A stretch of DNA of 64,000 bases, taken from the NCBI GenBank assembly GCA_937892115.1, contig CALAUI010000006.1, forward strand, positions 1 to 64,000. The letters are read 5' to 3'. How positions within the stretch are numbered: position 1 is the first letter of the stretch; every line of letters starts with the position of its first letter. The translations under genes and the position numbers were made by a program. Shown in pieces: positions 41,214 to 50,636 of this stretch. This stretch comes from an uncultured Clostridia bacterium (GTDB lineage Bacteria > Bacillota > Clostridia > Oscillospirales > Acutalibacteraceae). The notes under the pieces are model-generated. The model was not told the origin of the DNA. It was given only the letters and a program-made list of their open reading frames with translations, and ran no database searches.

Positions 41214-41284
41214 TCAGGGGTGCTGATTTTCGGCTGAGATTATACCCATTAACCTGATCCCGGTAATTCGGGCGTAGGGAACAG
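41214..41284 (+). promoter_or_regulatory. TPP riboswitch (THI element)
   Basis: Conserved core visible in order: GGGGTGC, CTGAGAT, ATACCC, AACCTGAT, GGGCGTAGGGAAC. It is followed by a terminator and the thiamine transporter gene, so thiamine pyrophosphate should switch thiT off. Confidence 0.95.
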
Positions 41285-41295
41285 TACAAAAAACG

Positions 41296-41327
41296 GCACC
41301 CGAATTATTTCGGGTGCTTTTTGTTTT
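41296..41327 (+). terminator. Riboswitch-controlled terminator
   Basis: GCACCCGAA (41296-41304) and TTCGGGTGC (41309-41317) form a 9-bp stem followed by TTTTTGTTTT, just downstream of the THI element. Confidence 0.92.
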
Positions 41328-41340
41328 CAGGAGGTTTATT

Positions 41341-41928
41341 ATGAAATCCAAATCAAATACAATGATTCTTGCAGAGAGCAGTATTATGATTGCTTTGTCC
41401 TGTGCACTTTTTGCAATTTCAAAGTTTATTCCGTGGCCCGCATGGATTCAGGGCGGAAGTGTTACCGTTTTTGCTCAAGTTCCGATTATCGTTCTTTCGT
41501 ATCGCAGAGGACTTAAAGCCGGTATTCCCGCTGCCCTGGTTCTGGGAGTATTCAAGCTTATACTCGGTCTTGGAAATTTTGCCTATGTCAAGGGCTTTCA
41601 GGCATATTTAATTGTTGCCTTGTTTGATTATCTTTTTGCTTACGGTGTACTTGGCCTCGGCGGTCTTTTCAGGAACGTCAAAATCAACGATAAAGCAAAA
41701 ATTATTCTGGGCACAATCGTTGCTTCCGCGCTCAGATTTTCCTGCCATTTTATCAGCGGAGTGACCGTATGGAGAGATTATACCCAGAGCATTAAAGCGT
41801 CAATTATTTATTCCGTAACGTATAACGGCGGATATATGCTTCCCGAAACGATTATAACTGTAATCGGTTGTGCCGCTTTGATGATTATTATTCCGTCGGA
41901 ACTTAATAAATTTCTCAAAAATAATTGA
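41341..41928 (+). CDS. thiT: Energy-coupling-factor thiamine transporter ThiT
   Basis: About 195 residues, six membrane segments. Pro-Trp-Pro-Ala-Trp-Ile-Gln-Gly-Gly-Ser-Val-Thr and Tyr-Asn-Gly-Gly-Tyr-Met-Leu-Pro-Glu match ThiT substrate-binding loops. ATG 41341 after AGGAGG. Transcribed through a TPP riboswitch. It is the S-component that binds thiamine and pairs with a shared ECF module encoded elsewhere. Confidence 0.95.
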   Translation: MKSKSNTMILAESSIMIALSCALFAISKFIPWPAWIQGGSVTVFAQVPIIVLSYRRGLKAGIPAALVLGVFKLILGLGNFAYVKGFQAYLIVALFDYLFAYGVLGLGGLFRNVKINDKAKIILGTIVASALRFSCHFISGVTVWRDYTQSIKASIIYSVTYNGGYMLPETIITVIGCAALMIIIPSELNKFLKNN

Positions 41929-42008
41929 ATTATTTACGGATTGTGCTATTATAAAATACGTAACGTATCGGAATACCGAAATCTGTTATTGCGTTGAGGA
42001 GCAGTATT

Positions 42009-42506
42009 ATGCCAAAGAGAAAAGATTTTATCAGCTGGGACGAGTATTTTATGGGAATAGCAATGCTTTCATCCTACAGAAGCAAAGACCCTAATACCAG
42101 AGTAGGCGCATGCATTGTAAACGATAAAAACAGAATTATGTCAATGGGCTATAACGGCTTTCCTATGGGATGCAGCGACGATGAGTTCCCCTGGGAAAGA
42201 ACGGGTGACGATTATAATACCAAATACCCTTACGTTTGCCATGCGGAGCTTAATGCTATTCTTAATTGCCGCGGAGTCAATCTTGAGGGATGTAAAATTT
42301 ACGTTGCTCTTTTTCCATGCAATGAATGCGCAAAGGCAATAATTCAGTGCGGAATAAAAGAAGTGCTTTATCTTTCCGATAAATATGACGGAACTCCGGG
42401 CAACAGAGCGTCAAAAAGAATGTTTGATGCGGCTGGAGTAAAATATACTCAGCTTAAGATTGAAAGAGACGGAGTATTTATTGATTTCCGAGTTGAAAAA
42501 ATCTGA
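42009..42506 (+). CDS. dCMP deaminase family protein
   Basis: About 165 residues. Zinc site His-Ala-Glu-Leu-Asn-Ala and Pro-Cys-Asn-Glu-Cys. The N-terminal Trp-Asp-Glu-Tyr-Phe-Met and Asp-Pro-Asn-Thr-Arg-Val-Gly are typical of dCMP/ComEB deaminases. ATG 42009 follows GAGGAG. It makes dUMP for thymidylate synthesis. Confidence 0.92.
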   Translation: MPKRKDFISWDEYFMGIAMLSSYRSKDPNTRVGACIVNDKNRIMSMGYNGFPMGCSDDEFPWERTGDDYNTKYPYVCHAELNAILNCRGVNLEGCKIYVALFPCNECAKAIIQCGIKEVLYLSDKYDGTPGNRASKRMFDAAGVKYTQLKIERDGVFIDFRVEKI

Positions 42507-42520
42507 AGGGAGAAAATACA

Positions 42521-43687
42521 ATGTTAGCAAAGAAACCGCCTATGGGCTTTAACACCTGGAACACTTTCGGTGAAGATATCAACGAAACCGTTATCAAGGA
42601 AACTGCGGATGCTATGGTCAATCTCGGTCTTGCGGATGCCGGTTATGAATATCTTGTAATTGATGATTGCTGGGCAGAGAAGGAAAGAGACCCCGAAACC
42701 GGCAAAATCATTCCCGACCATATCAAATTTCCCAACGGTATGAAAACGGTAAGTGATTACGTTCATTCAAAGGGACTGAAATTCGGAATGTATTCCTGTG
42801 CCGGCACGAGAACGTGTGCAGATTATCCCGCATCATACGGCCATGAGTTCCTTGACGCCAAAACGTTTGCGGAGTACGGTGCAGATTATCTTAAATACGA
42901 CTATTGCTTCAAACCCGCTCACTATGACGGCGATATTATGTACAGAAGAATGGGACTTGCTCTCAAGAACTGCGGCAGAGAAATTCTCTTTTCCGCTTGT
43001 AACTGGGGTTGTGACGACGTTCATAACTGGATTCGTTCAACAGGTGCCCATATTTACCGTTCCACAGGCGATATCAACGATTCTTTCCCCTCAATGAGAG
43101 ATATTGCCGCAAGTCAGGTCAGATATCTTCCTTATTCGGGTCCCGGCTGCTTCAATGATATTGATATGCTTACAATCGGTATGTACGGCAAGGGTAACGT
43201 CGGCTCATGCGGATGTAATGATACTGATTACAAAACTCAGTTTGCTCTCTGGTGTATGTTTGCTTCACCTTTAATGCTCGGCGGTGATATCAGAACTTTC
43301 AGCGAAGATACCCTCAAGCTTGTTAAGAACAAGAATCTTATCCGTATCAATCAGGATGAGGAAGGCAGACCTGCGTTTGATGTAAGTATGCATCTTGAAA
43401 AGAACTCAGACGGCGAGAGAGTAATCACCTTTGATGATAATAAATCCAAGGCATATTTCAGACATCTTTCCGATAACGAGTTTGCCGTTTTACTGGTCAA
43501 CTTTGACGACAAGGACAGAAACGTTGAATTATATATGAGTGACATCGGTCTTCCCGTTGATTCCGGCGTAGGTCTTGATATGACAGATGTATTTACCGAT
43601 GAAAACATAGGTGTCCGTAAAGAATTCATACGCCGTAAAATCAAAGCTCATGATTGTGAGTGCTATATCTGTAAGCTTGCGGAGTAA
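42521..43687 (+). CDS. Alpha-galactosidase, GH27
   Basis: 388 residues. N-terminal Pro-Pro-Met-Gly-Phe-Asn-Thr-Trp-Asn, Asp-Asp-Cys-Trp, Leu-Lys-Tyr-Asp-Tyr-Cys (nucleophile Asp) and Ser-Thr-Gly-Asp-Ile-Asn-Asp (acid/base Asp) are GH27 hallmarks. A C-terminal beta-sandwich follows. No signal peptide. It hydrolyses alpha-1,6-galactosides such as raffinose-family sugars after uptake. GGGAG site, 14 bp after the deaminase gene. Confidence 0.95.
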   Translation: MLAKKPPMGFNTWNTFGEDINETVIKETADAMVNLGLADAGYEYLVIDDCWAEKERDPETGKIIPDHIKFPNGMKTVSDYVHSKGLKFGMYSCAGTRTCADYPASYGHEFLDAKTFAEYGADYLKYDYCFKPAHYDGDIMYRRMGLALKNCGREILFSACNWGCDDVHNWIRSTGAHIYRSTGDINDSFPSMRDIAASQVRYLPYSGPGCFNDIDMLTIGMYGKGNVGSCGCNDTDYKTQFALWCMFASPLMLGGDIRTFSEDTLKLVKNKNLIRINQDEEGRPAFDVSMHLEKNSDGERVITFDDNKSKAYFRHLSDNEFAVLLVNFDDKDRNVELYMSDIGLPVDSGVGLDMTDVFTDENIGVRKEFIRRKIKAHDCECYICKLAE

Positions 43688-43690
43688 TAA

Positions 43691-43888
43691 ATGAAAGAAT
43701 TTTACTGTGTTTCCTGCGGCGTTGAATTGACTCATGACGATATCGGCTTTCATAAAAAAATGGTAAACAGGGGAGCAGAGGAGTTTATGTGTATTGACTG
43801 CCTTTGCGACTACTTCGGACTGACCAGAGAAAAAGCCGAGGAAATGATTGTAAAATTCAAAGAAACGGGATGCTCACTTTTTGAATAA
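43691..43888 (+). CDS. Small two-CxxC zinc-binding protein
   Basis: 65 residues. Cys-Val-Ser-Cys (6-9) and Cys-Ile-Asp-Cys-Leu-Cys (~34-39) should bind one zinc, followed by a helical UBA-like Thr-Arg-Glu-Lys-Ala-Glu-Glu-Met segment. Starts 3 bp after the GH27 stop. Function unknown. Confidence 0.75.
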   Translation: MKEFYCVSCGVELTHDDIGFHKKMVNRGAEEFMCIDCLCDYFGLTREKAEEMIVKFKETGCSLFE

Positions 43889-43901
43889 GTTAGGAGAAAA
43901 T

Positions 43902-44681
43902 ATGGCTCATTGTAATGTGATTTCACACAGAGGTGCAAATACCTATGCTCCTCAGAATACCGTTCCCGCTTTTAAGAAATCTCTTGAAATCGGCGTTGAC
44001 GGATTTGAAACCGACGTTCATTGTACGGCTGACGGTCAGGTGGTTATATGCCACAACTATACCGTTGACGAAACGTCGGACGGCTTCGGTGCTATTTCCG
44101 ATATGACGCTTGAAAGAGTACGTGACCTTGATTTCGGTTCATACTTTTCCGATAAATTTATCGGTACAAAAGCACCTCTGCTTACCGAATTCCTTGACCT
44201 TTGCCACGGCGATGATATCAAGGTAATGAATATAGAAATCAAACAGCCCAAAAACGGTGAAAAGGATATTGCGGATAAGACTATAGCCGCCGTTAAGGAA
44301 GCGGGACTTTTTGATAAGCTTCTTATTTCAAGCTTTGATCCTCAGATTCTCATCAGATGTAAGGAAATTGACGAAAACTGTAAGACCGGTTTTCTTTACA
44401 GCCCCGACAGAAAAATCTGCTATGAGAAGATGCTTCTGAACTATCTGAACTATGCAAAAGAAATTAAGGCGGATTTCCTTCATCCCCATTATTCACTTGT
44501 TACCAAAAAATACGTACAGACCCTTCATGATAACGGTATCGGTGTAAATCCATGGACGGTTGACGATAAGGAAACTGCAAAGAAACTTCTCGGATTCGGA
44601 GTTGACGGACTTATAACCAACGTCCCCGACGTGATGAATAAAGTCGTTTCCGACTTCGAAAGAAAAAACGGTATGGCATAA
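43902..44681 (+). CDS. Glycerophosphodiester phosphodiesterase family protein (GDPD 1)
   Basis: About 259 residues. His-Arg-Gly-Ala-Asn near residue 8, Glu-Thr-Asp-Val-His, Cys-His-Asn and Glu-Ile-Lys-Gln are GDPD metal and catalytic motifs, and Val-Asn-Pro-Trp-Thr-Val near the C-terminus is also typical. ATG 43902 after TAGGAG. Releases glycerol-3-phosphate from lipid head groups. A second GDPD lies at 50633-51328. Confidence 0.92.
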   Translation: MAHCNVISHRGANTYAPQNTVPAFKKSLEIGVDGFETDVHCTADGQVVICHNYTVDETSDGFGAISDMTLERVRDLDFGSYFSDKFIGTKAPLLTEFLDLCHGDDIKVMNIEIKQPKNGEKDIADKTIAAVKEAGLFDKLLISSFDPQILIRCKEIDENCKTGFLYSPDRKICYEKMLLNYLNYAKEIKADFLHPHYSLVTKKYVQTLHDNGIGVNPWTVDDKETAKKLLGFGVDGLITNVPDVMNKVVSDFERKNGMA

Positions 44682-44684
44682 AAA

Positions 44685-44716
44685 CAGCACCTGCGTATCT
44701 GCGCAGGTGCTTTTAT
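44685..44716 (+). terminator. Terminator after GDPD 1
   Basis: AGCACCTGCG and CGCAGGTGCT form a 10-bp stem with TTTT following, shared with the convergent nitroreductase gene end. Confidence 0.85.
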
Positions 44717-45285
44717 CATATTATCAAATCTTTTGCCGCTATTTTTGGTACATAATGATTGCCCTCTTCGTCTCTGTAATAGGCAGTGGATTCGCCGTAA
44801 TGAATGTCTTTGATTATTGTGTTTTGTTTCGACTTTCCCAATGCACATACGAGGTCAATAGAATATCTGCCGGTATTAATGCCGAATTTGTCTGCGATGT
44901 TTTCTCTGTTGATACTTCCGAGTATACAGCCGCCGAGGCCTTTCTCTGCAGCGAGCAGCATTATGGTCTGTGCCGCTATTCCTTCGTCGTAATGAAGCTC
45001 GCTTGCAACGGTTTTATCGCAGAGGATAAATATGTAAGCAGACGGTCTTTCTCCTTCCACGGGTGTGCCGCTGCCCTTAAGAAGACCTGCCCATTTCAGG
45101 TTGTCAAATACGAAATTACGTTCATCTTTGTCAACGATTATCTTGTATCTGAGCGCTTGTAAATTTACGGTTGAAGGTGTAAACCTCAGTGTTTCCGTGA
45201 AACCGTAAAGCATTTCATACGAAACGTCGTAATCTTCGTCAAACCGTCTTATTGATCTGCTTTTTCTGATTAATTCATCCAGCAT
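44716..45285 (-). CDS. Nitroreductase family flavoprotein
   Basis: 189 residues. N-terminal Arg-Lys-Ser-Arg-Ser-Ile-Arg-Arg-Phe (FMN phosphate contacts), Thr-Pro-Ser-Thr-Val-Asn-Leu-Gln-Ala, and Gly-Leu-Gly-Gly-Cys-Ile-Leu-Gly-Ser. Single-gene unit. Probably an NAD(P)H-dependent FMN reductase. Substrate unknown. Confidence 0.92.
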   Translation of the reverse strand: MLDELIRKSRSIRRFDEDYDVSYEMLYGFTETLRFTPSTVNLQALRYKIIVDKDERNFVFDNLKWAGLLKGSGTPVEGERPSAYIFILCDKTVASELHYDEGIAAQTIMLLAAEKGLGGCILGSINRENIADKFGINTGRYSIDLVCALGKSKQNTIIKDIHYGESTAYYRDEEGNHYVPKIAAKDLII

Positions 45286-45414
45286 CCGTATCAGTCCTTT
45301 CGTAAGAATTATACTTTATTATTCTGTTTGAGGCAAATATATTTTTTATTCCTTGATATTTACTTTACCGGATGATAATATATATGCAATGTATATTATA
45401 AAGGAGAAGACTTT

Positions 45415-46545
45415 ATGATTAAAATCGGTATTGCAGGTACAAGAGGACTTTCAACATTAATGGGACTTCAGGCAATTGATGACGTTCAGATTGCAGCTAT
45501 GTGTGACCTTGATGAAGCTCATCTCAATGATGCTGCCGACAGAATCGGCGGAGATATCAAACGCTACCGCATTTTTGACGATATGCTTGAATCTGATATT
45601 GATGCCGTTATTATTTCAACTCCCATGCAGTGTCATGTTCCTCAGGTTATTGCCGCTCTTGAAGCGGGCAAGCACGTTATGTGTGAGGTAACCGCGGGCG
45701 TTACCATGGACGAACTTTTCTGGCTCTGCGAAACTGTTGAAAAATACAATAAGATCTATATGTATGCCGAAAACTATATCTATGACCCCAGAGTACAGCA
45801 GGTTAAGGAAATGGTAAAACAGGGACTTTTCGGTGAAACATATTATGCCGAGGGTATGTACCTTCATAATATCGGCAATCTTTTCGTCTATCCCAACGGA
45901 AAAACCTCATGGCGTTCATACTGGCAATGCGGTATCAGAGGCAATTTCTATCCTACTCACAGTATCGGTCCCGTTATGCAGTGGTTCCCCGGTGAAAGAA
46001 TTACGGAAATATCCACCTATTCTCCCGGTGTTTACAATGAACTGGGACTTAAGCAGGACAGCGGTACTACCACAATGTGCAAAACTGCCAACGGAAAGCT
46101 TCTCAATATCCGTGTTGACTGTATGTCACCCCGTCCCCATAATATGGATAACTATCTGCTTCAGGGAACAAAAGGAATTTTCCGTTCAAAGAATCACGGT
46201 GAAGACAAGGACCTTGTTTCGTTTATCGGTGATGACAGTCCTTTCCATAATATGAAATGGAAGGAGCTTTCTGATTTCGGTATGTATCTTCCCGAAAGAT
46301 ATGCAAATGCTACGGAAGAACAGAAGAAAGCAGGTCATAACGGCGGTGACTTCTTTATCGTTGAGGATTTCATCAATGCCATCAGAACAAACACTCAGCC
46401 CGAGCTTGATGTTTACAAGGCATGCGAATGGACAGCAGTCGGCCTTCTTTCCTCGCTTTCCGTTACCAATGGCGGTAAGACAATGAAAGTCCCGAATTTC
46501 AGAAAGAATATGCCTCTTGATGAAAAAAGAATTGTACTTGAATGA
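45415..46545 (+). CDS. Gfo/Idh/MocA family oxidoreductase
   Basis: 376 residues. Rossmann Gly-Ile-Ala-Gly-Thr-Arg-Gly-Leu, Thr-Pro-Met-Gln-Cys-His and Glu-Ala-Gly-Lys-His-Val followed by Cys-Glu-Val replacing the usual Glu-Lys-Pro, and a His-Ser-Ile-Gly-Pro in the substrate domain. Promoter TTGATA-17-TAATAT upstream. NAD(P)-dependent sugar or inositol dehydrogenase-like. Starts a three-gene run with the ammonia-lyase and S66 peptidase. Confidence 0.92.
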   Translation: MIKIGIAGTRGLSTLMGLQAIDDVQIAAMCDLDEAHLNDAADRIGGDIKRYRIFDDMLESDIDAVIISTPMQCHVPQVIAALEAGKHVMCEVTAGVTMDELFWLCETVEKYNKIYMYAENYIYDPRVQQVKEMVKQGLFGETYYAEGMYLHNIGNLFVYPNGKTSWRSYWQCGIRGNFYPTHSIGPVMQWFPGERITEISTYSPGVYNELGLKQDSGTTTMCKTANGKLLNIRVDCMSPRPHNMDNYLLQGTKGIFRSKNHGEDKDLVSFIGDDSPFHNMKWKELSDFGMYLPERYANATEEQKKAGHNGGDFFIVEDFINAIRTNTQPELDVYKACEWTAVGLLSSLSVTNGGKTMKVPNFRKNMPLDEKRIVLE

Positions 46546-46561
46546 TTAAATCGGTGATTAT

Positions 46562-47740
46562 ATGAAATTTATTTCTTCGGCAAAAAATTATAAATCCGAA
46601 ACGGATATTTCCGATTATACTCCCGAAAAAGCGGAGCACATTCTCGGATATCACGCCAGTTTCCCTCAATATAAGGAAACCGGGCTTGTTGAGCTGAAAT
46701 GCTTTGCAAAAGAAAACGGTATAAAAAACGTTTATCTGAAGGATGAAAGCACACGCTTTGACCTTAATGCGTTCAAGGTGCTCGGCGGAAGCTACGCAAT
46801 CGGCAGACTCCTTTCCGAAAAGTACGGCCTTGATAAATCGTCTTTTACCTACAATGATTTTATGAAACCGGAAATCAAAGAAAAGCTCAGGGACGAAACT
46901 TTTATTTCCGCAACCGACGGAAATCACGGCAGGGGAGTTGCCGCTACCGCACAGATGCTCGGATGTAAGGCGCATATCTATATGGTGCAGGGGACTGCCG
47001 ACGAAAGACTTGCAAATGTAAGAAAAACCGGTGCTCATGCGGAAATCCTCGATATGAATTATGATGACTGTGTAAGATTCAGCACGGCACTTGCAAAGAA
47101 AAACGGCTGGACTCTTGTTCAGGATACCGCTTTCGGGGATTACCGTACCGTTCCTTCATATATTATGCAGGGCTATCTTACAATGGGCCTGGAGGCATAC
47201 AGACAGCTTGACGGTGTAATACCGACGCACATATTTCTTCAGGCAGGTGTGGGAAGCTTTGCCGCCGCAATGACGGCATTATTTACGAATCTGTACAGTG
47301 GAAATAAGCCGAAGATTATTGTTGTTGAATCCGAAAAGGCAGATTGTATTCTCCGTACTGCCGAAGCGGATGACAATACACTTCATTGTGTTACGGGAAA
47401 ACTTGATACGATTATGGCGGGGCTTTCCTGCGGGGAGCCGTCAGAGCTTGCCTGGCCTATTTTAAGAGATTATGCGGATGCTTTTATTTCCATTCCCGAC
47501 TACTGCGCCGAAAACGCCATCAGGAAGCTTGCTCGCCCCTGTGGAACCGACAAACCGGTTGTTGCAGGTGAAAGCGGTGCTTCGGGATTTGCTGCTTTGC
47601 TTGATATTCTGACCGACACGGATAATGAAGGTGTTAAAAACGAGTTGAATATCGGTAAAGACTCGGTCGTCCTCGTTTTCAGTACCGAGGGCGCAACAGA
47701 CAGAGAAAATTACGATAAAATTCTCAGCAGTGGAGATTGA
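46562..47740 (+). CDS. dpaL: Diaminopropionate ammonia-lyase-like PLP enzyme
   Basis: 392 residues. Ala-Phe-Lys-Val-Leu-Gly-Gly-Ser-Tyr-Ala holds the PLP lysine, and Thr-Asp-Gly-Asn-His-Gly-Arg-Gly and Ala-Gly-Val-Gly-Ser-Phe-Ala bind the cofactor phosphate. The Arg-Phe-Asp-Leu-Asn-Ala-Phe-Lys context matches YgeX/DpaL rather than serine dehydratases. It converts 2,3-diaminopropionate to pyruvate and ammonia. One base separates it from the S66 peptidase. Confidence 0.9.
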   Translation: MKFISSAKNYKSETDISDYTPEKAEHILGYHASFPQYKETGLVELKCFAKENGIKNVYLKDESTRFDLNAFKVLGGSYAIGRLLSEKYGLDKSSFTYNDFMKPEIKEKLRDETFISATDGNHGRGVAATAQMLGCKAHIYMVQGTADERLANVRKTGAHAEILDMNYDDCVRFSTALAKKNGWTLVQDTAFGDYRTVPSYIMQGYLTMGLEAYRQLDGVIPTHIFLQAGVGSFAAAMTALFTNLYSGNKPKIIVVESEKADCILRTAEADDNTLHCVTGKLDTIMAGLSCGEPSELAWPILRDYADAFISIPDYCAENAIRKLARPCGTDKPVVAGESGASGFAALLDILTDTDNEGVKNELNIGKDSVVLVFSTEGATDRENYDKILSSGD

Positions 47741-47741
47741 T

Positions 47742-48770
47742 ATGAGATATCCCGGATTTTTAAAAACAAACGGAAAGATCGGATTTATTGCTCCGTCCTT
47801 CGGCGCAGTTATCGAGCCGTATCATACTATGTTTTCAAGCGCGCTTGATACGTTTGAAAAAATGGGTTATAAAACTGTCCTCGGTCCCAACGTATATGAG
47901 TCATCGGGCGTAGGTAAAAGCAATACTCCCGATAAATGCGGTGAAGAAATCAATGATTTCTTCATGAATGATAAGTGCGACGTGATTATATCTTGCGGCG
48001 GCGGAGAAACAATGTGTGAGGACCTGCCTTTTGTTGATTTTAAGGGCATTTCCGAATCAGTACCCAAATGGTATCTGGGTTATTCCGATAATACTAATCT
48101 GACCGCTCTTTTACCCACTCTTTGCGATACTGCGGCAATTTACGGCGTATGCGCGTCAAATTTCGGTATGAAGCCCTGGCACAAATCAATCAAAGACACA
48201 TTTGATATCCTTACCGGGAGGATATCTTCTGTCTCAAATTACGATAAATGGGAGATAGCCGATGCCGAAACGGACGATCCGCTTGCACCTTATAACGTTA
48301 CGGAGCCGTTTGATATGACGGTGTATAATCCGTCGGGTTCGGATACCGCCTCATTCAGCGGGAGACTGATAGGCGGATGTATGGACTGCCTCAATATTAT
48401 TTGCGGTACACAATTTGATAAAATGAAGGAATTTACCGAAAAGTATAAGGATGACGGGATAATATGGTTCCTTGAAGCGTGTGAGCTTACGCCTATGTCG
48501 GTTCACAGAGTCCTCTGGCAGCTTGATAATGCCGGTTGGTTCAATAATGTAAAAGGTTTTCTTATCGGCAGACCGATGCTGTTTGAAGCGGACGGTATGG
48601 GCTTTGACAGATTCACGGCAGTAAAGAGTGTTCTCGGTAAATATAACGTCCCGATACTCTTTGATGTTGATATCGGTCATCTTCCTCCGATGATGCCGAT
48701 TATTTCCGGTGGCTTCGCAAACGTTGAAGCAAAGCGTAATTCACTTGTAATTAACTATATTTTCAGGTAA
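47742..48770 (+). CDS. S66 family (LD-carboxypeptidase/MccF-like) peptidase
   Basis: About 342 residues. Gly-Tyr-Ser-Asp-Asn-Thr contains the nucleophile Ser, and Phe-Leu-Glu-Ala-Cys-Glu and Asp-Ile-Gly-His provide the Glu and His of the S66 triad. ATG 47742 with GTGGAG upstream. It may trim murein peptides or detoxify peptide-nucleotide antibiotics. The neighbours suggest amino-acid or peptide catabolism. Confidence 0.9.
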   Translation: MRYPGFLKTNGKIGFIAPSFGAVIEPYHTMFSSALDTFEKMGYKTVLGPNVYESSGVGKSNTPDKCGEEINDFFMNDKCDVIISCGGGETMCEDLPFVDFKGISESVPKWYLGYSDNTNLTALLPTLCDTAAIYGVCASNFGMKPWHKSIKDTFDILTGRISSVSNYDKWEIADAETDDPLAPYNVTEPFDMTVYNPSGSDTASFSGRLIGGCMDCLNIICGTQFDKMKEFTEKYKDDGIIWFLEACELTPMSVHRVLWQLDNAGWFNNVKGFLIGRPMLFEADGMGFDRFTAVKSVLGKYNVPILFDVDIGHLPPMMPIISGGFANVEAKRNSLVINYIFR

Positions 48771-48856
48771 TTATCATACATTCAAGGCAAATTGTATCTT
48801 GTTTTACGATTAATTTGGTATTAAAATCATATTATAATCGGAAAGGAGATTATTTA

Positions 48857-49717
48857 ATGGGCTTTTTGAAAAATGTTGTTAAAAATGCAGTTGGTAACGG
48901 CATCAGCAAAGGTATCAGCGAAGCTGTAGGCAGTGCCGTTAAAAAGGTAGTAGATCCTGCCGCAGAAAGATGGGCAGATGCCACTGCAAAGCAGATTGAC
49001 TCTTCCGCTCAGATGATAAATTCAAGTGCAGAGGCAACTGCAAAAGCAGCAGATGAACTTGCTGCAGCTTCAGGTCAGCAGCCTGCCGAGAGGAAGAATC
49101 CTTTTGAAAATCTTACCCGTGCTGCCGAGAATTTCGCAAGAGCAGCGGAGGAAGCTGAAGATAATGCCAGGCATGCAAGATTTGTATTTCCCGTACTTGA
49201 CGGAACGGGTAAACCTTATGTGAACGACGTGCTTAAACTTGTTGCCGACAATAACGGCTTTGAGCTCGTTGTAACCTTTGATAACCGCGAGGTTCATCGC
49301 TATGGCGGTAAAGGAAATATGTTCTGGTATGAAATAAGCAACGGTATCAAATCCGAAGCTCACATTGCCGAATATGTTAACGGTGCATGGACCGCAAAAC
49401 TCGGAAAGAGGATTGAAGATAACGTTACTTTCGGTCAGAGTGATGCAGGTACCGTTCTTGAAATGATTGCTCAGCGTCTTTACTTCGGAAAAAATGTAAA
49501 TCTTGAGGGCGCTACGGTTGAGGATGCCGGTGAGATGGGATATAATATTACTAAGTATCAGTTCGGTTACGGCGGAACTTTATATAAGTTTTCAAATGAG
49601 TTCGGTGTAACGGTTGCCTTCGGTGACGGTGATAAACCCAACGAATGCTTCAGATTCAGATATTTCTCCTTGGGAGATGAAATTGAATTACCCGATTACA
49701 GCGTTGATAATTATTGA
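48857..49717 (+). CDS. Unknown protein with amphipathic Ala-rich N-terminus
   Basis: About 286 residues, ATG 48857 after AAAGGAG. The first ~40 residues (Asn-Val-Val-Lys-Asn-Ala-Val-Gly) form amphipathic helices, residues 45-105 are an Ala/Glu-rich coiled coil, and the remaining ~180 residues form a beta-rich globular domain with many Gly and Asp turns. No signal peptide or metal motif. Family not recognised. Monocistronic with its own terminator. Confidence 0.7.
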   Translation: MGFLKNVVKNAVGNGISKGISEAVGSAVKKVVDPAAERWADATAKQIDSSAQMINSSAEATAKAADELAAASGQQPAERKNPFENLTRAAENFARAAEEAEDNARHARFVFPVLDGTGKPYVNDVLKLVADNNGFELVVTFDNREVHRYGGKGNMFWYEISNGIKSEAHIAEYVNGAWTAKLGKRIEDNVTFGQSDAGTVLEMIAQRLYFGKNVNLEGATVEDAGEMGYNITKYQFGYGGTLYKFSNEFGVTVAFGDGDKPNECFRFRYFSLGDEIELPDYSVDNY

Positions 49718-49735
49718 TTATTGCAAATAATGACA

Positions 49736-49773
49736 ACAGAGAACTTCGTATTTTACGGAGTTCTCTGTTTTTG
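49736..49773. terminator. Terminator between convergent genes
   Basis: ACAGAGAACTTCGT (49736-49749) and ACGGAGTTCTCTGT (49755-49768) pair over 14 positions, followed by TTTTTG on the plus strand. Confidence 0.88.
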
Positions 49774-49778
49774 TTTGT

Positions 49779-50636
49779 TCAGTCTTTATATGTTCTTACA
49801 AATTCTGCAACCGTATCGCTGTTTGCACCGTATGCCTGCAGGGCAACGGCTCTTCCGCAATCGGGAACGGCAATCAGCTTCTGACCGCACATTCCGCCCT
49901 TGAAATAGATTTTACGGTCTTCGCTGTGATCTACCCCGTATCCGTTTTCAAGTGAAAGATGTACCCAGTCAGACGAAAGATATCTCTTTCCGTCATATAA
50001 GCCATCGTTTGCGTATATTGCACCGAGCTTAACCATATCTTCGCTTCGGATGTAAAGCCCCGTTGCTCCGATTGAATGTCCTTTGGGGCAGCTTGCCCAC
50101 GCGACCTCCTTGAATCCTGCGGGGAAGAACAGCTTATCCCATAAAAATTCGGATGTTGTTTTTTCGCTTTTTTTCTCAACGATTACGCTGAGCAGATAAT
50201 ATGCACCGTCTGAATATTTTTCATCTTCACCCGGTGTGTATTCAAGCTTACAGGTAAGGCAATGCTTAACATAGTCATCGCCGAAGGTGTTTGCATCCGT
50301 CGTATCAATATCAAGATAACCGCCGGGAAGACCCGCTCTGTGTGTGAGCAGCATTTCTACTGTTACATCATACCACCTCTTGTCGGGAATATCGTATATG
50401 ATTTCATCGCGGAGTATATCACAGATTCTTTCGTCAACGGATAATTTGCCTTCATCACGAAGCATACCTATTGCCGCTGCTGTGTAAAGCTTTGAAACAG
50501 AATAGGTATTCTGCGCCGGATTTGCGGGTATGTCTTCCATTACCTCTATTTTACCGTCTTTGTATTCCGCAAGGGTATATATATGAAACGGAAGTCCCTT
50601 AAGATATTCGCTGAAATCTTCAAGAAATTTGCTCAT
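49779..50636 (-). CDS. Beta-lactamase-related serine hydrolase (class C-like)
   Basis: 285 residues. Ser-Val-Ser-Lys (SxxK nucleophile and base) near residue 46, Tyr-Ser-Asp in place of Tyr-x-Asn, and Phe-Lys-Gly-Gly near the C-terminus. No signal peptide, so cytoplasmic esterase or peptidase is likelier than drug resistance. Overlaps the upstream GDPD gene by four bases (ATGA). Confidence 0.88.
   Translation of the reverse strand: MSKFLEDFSEYLKGLPFHIYTLAEYKDGKIEVMEDIPANPAQNTYSVSKLYTAAAIGMLRDEGKLSVDERICDILRDEIIYDIPDKRWYDVTVEMLLTHRAGLPGGYLDIDTTDANTFGDDYVKHCLTCKLEYTPGEDEKYSDGAYYLLSVIVEKKSEKTTSEFLWDKLFFPAGFKEVAWASCPKGHSIGATGLYIRSEDMVKLGAIYANDGLYDGKRYLSSDWVHLSLENGYGVDHSEDRKIYFKGGMCGQKLIAVPDCGRAVALQAYGANSDTVAEFVRTYKD

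Noticed and set aside
49779..50636. Beta-lactam resistance gene
   Set aside because: SxxK is present, but there is no signal peptide and the Tyr motif is non-standard. A cytoplasmic esterase or peptidase is more likely.
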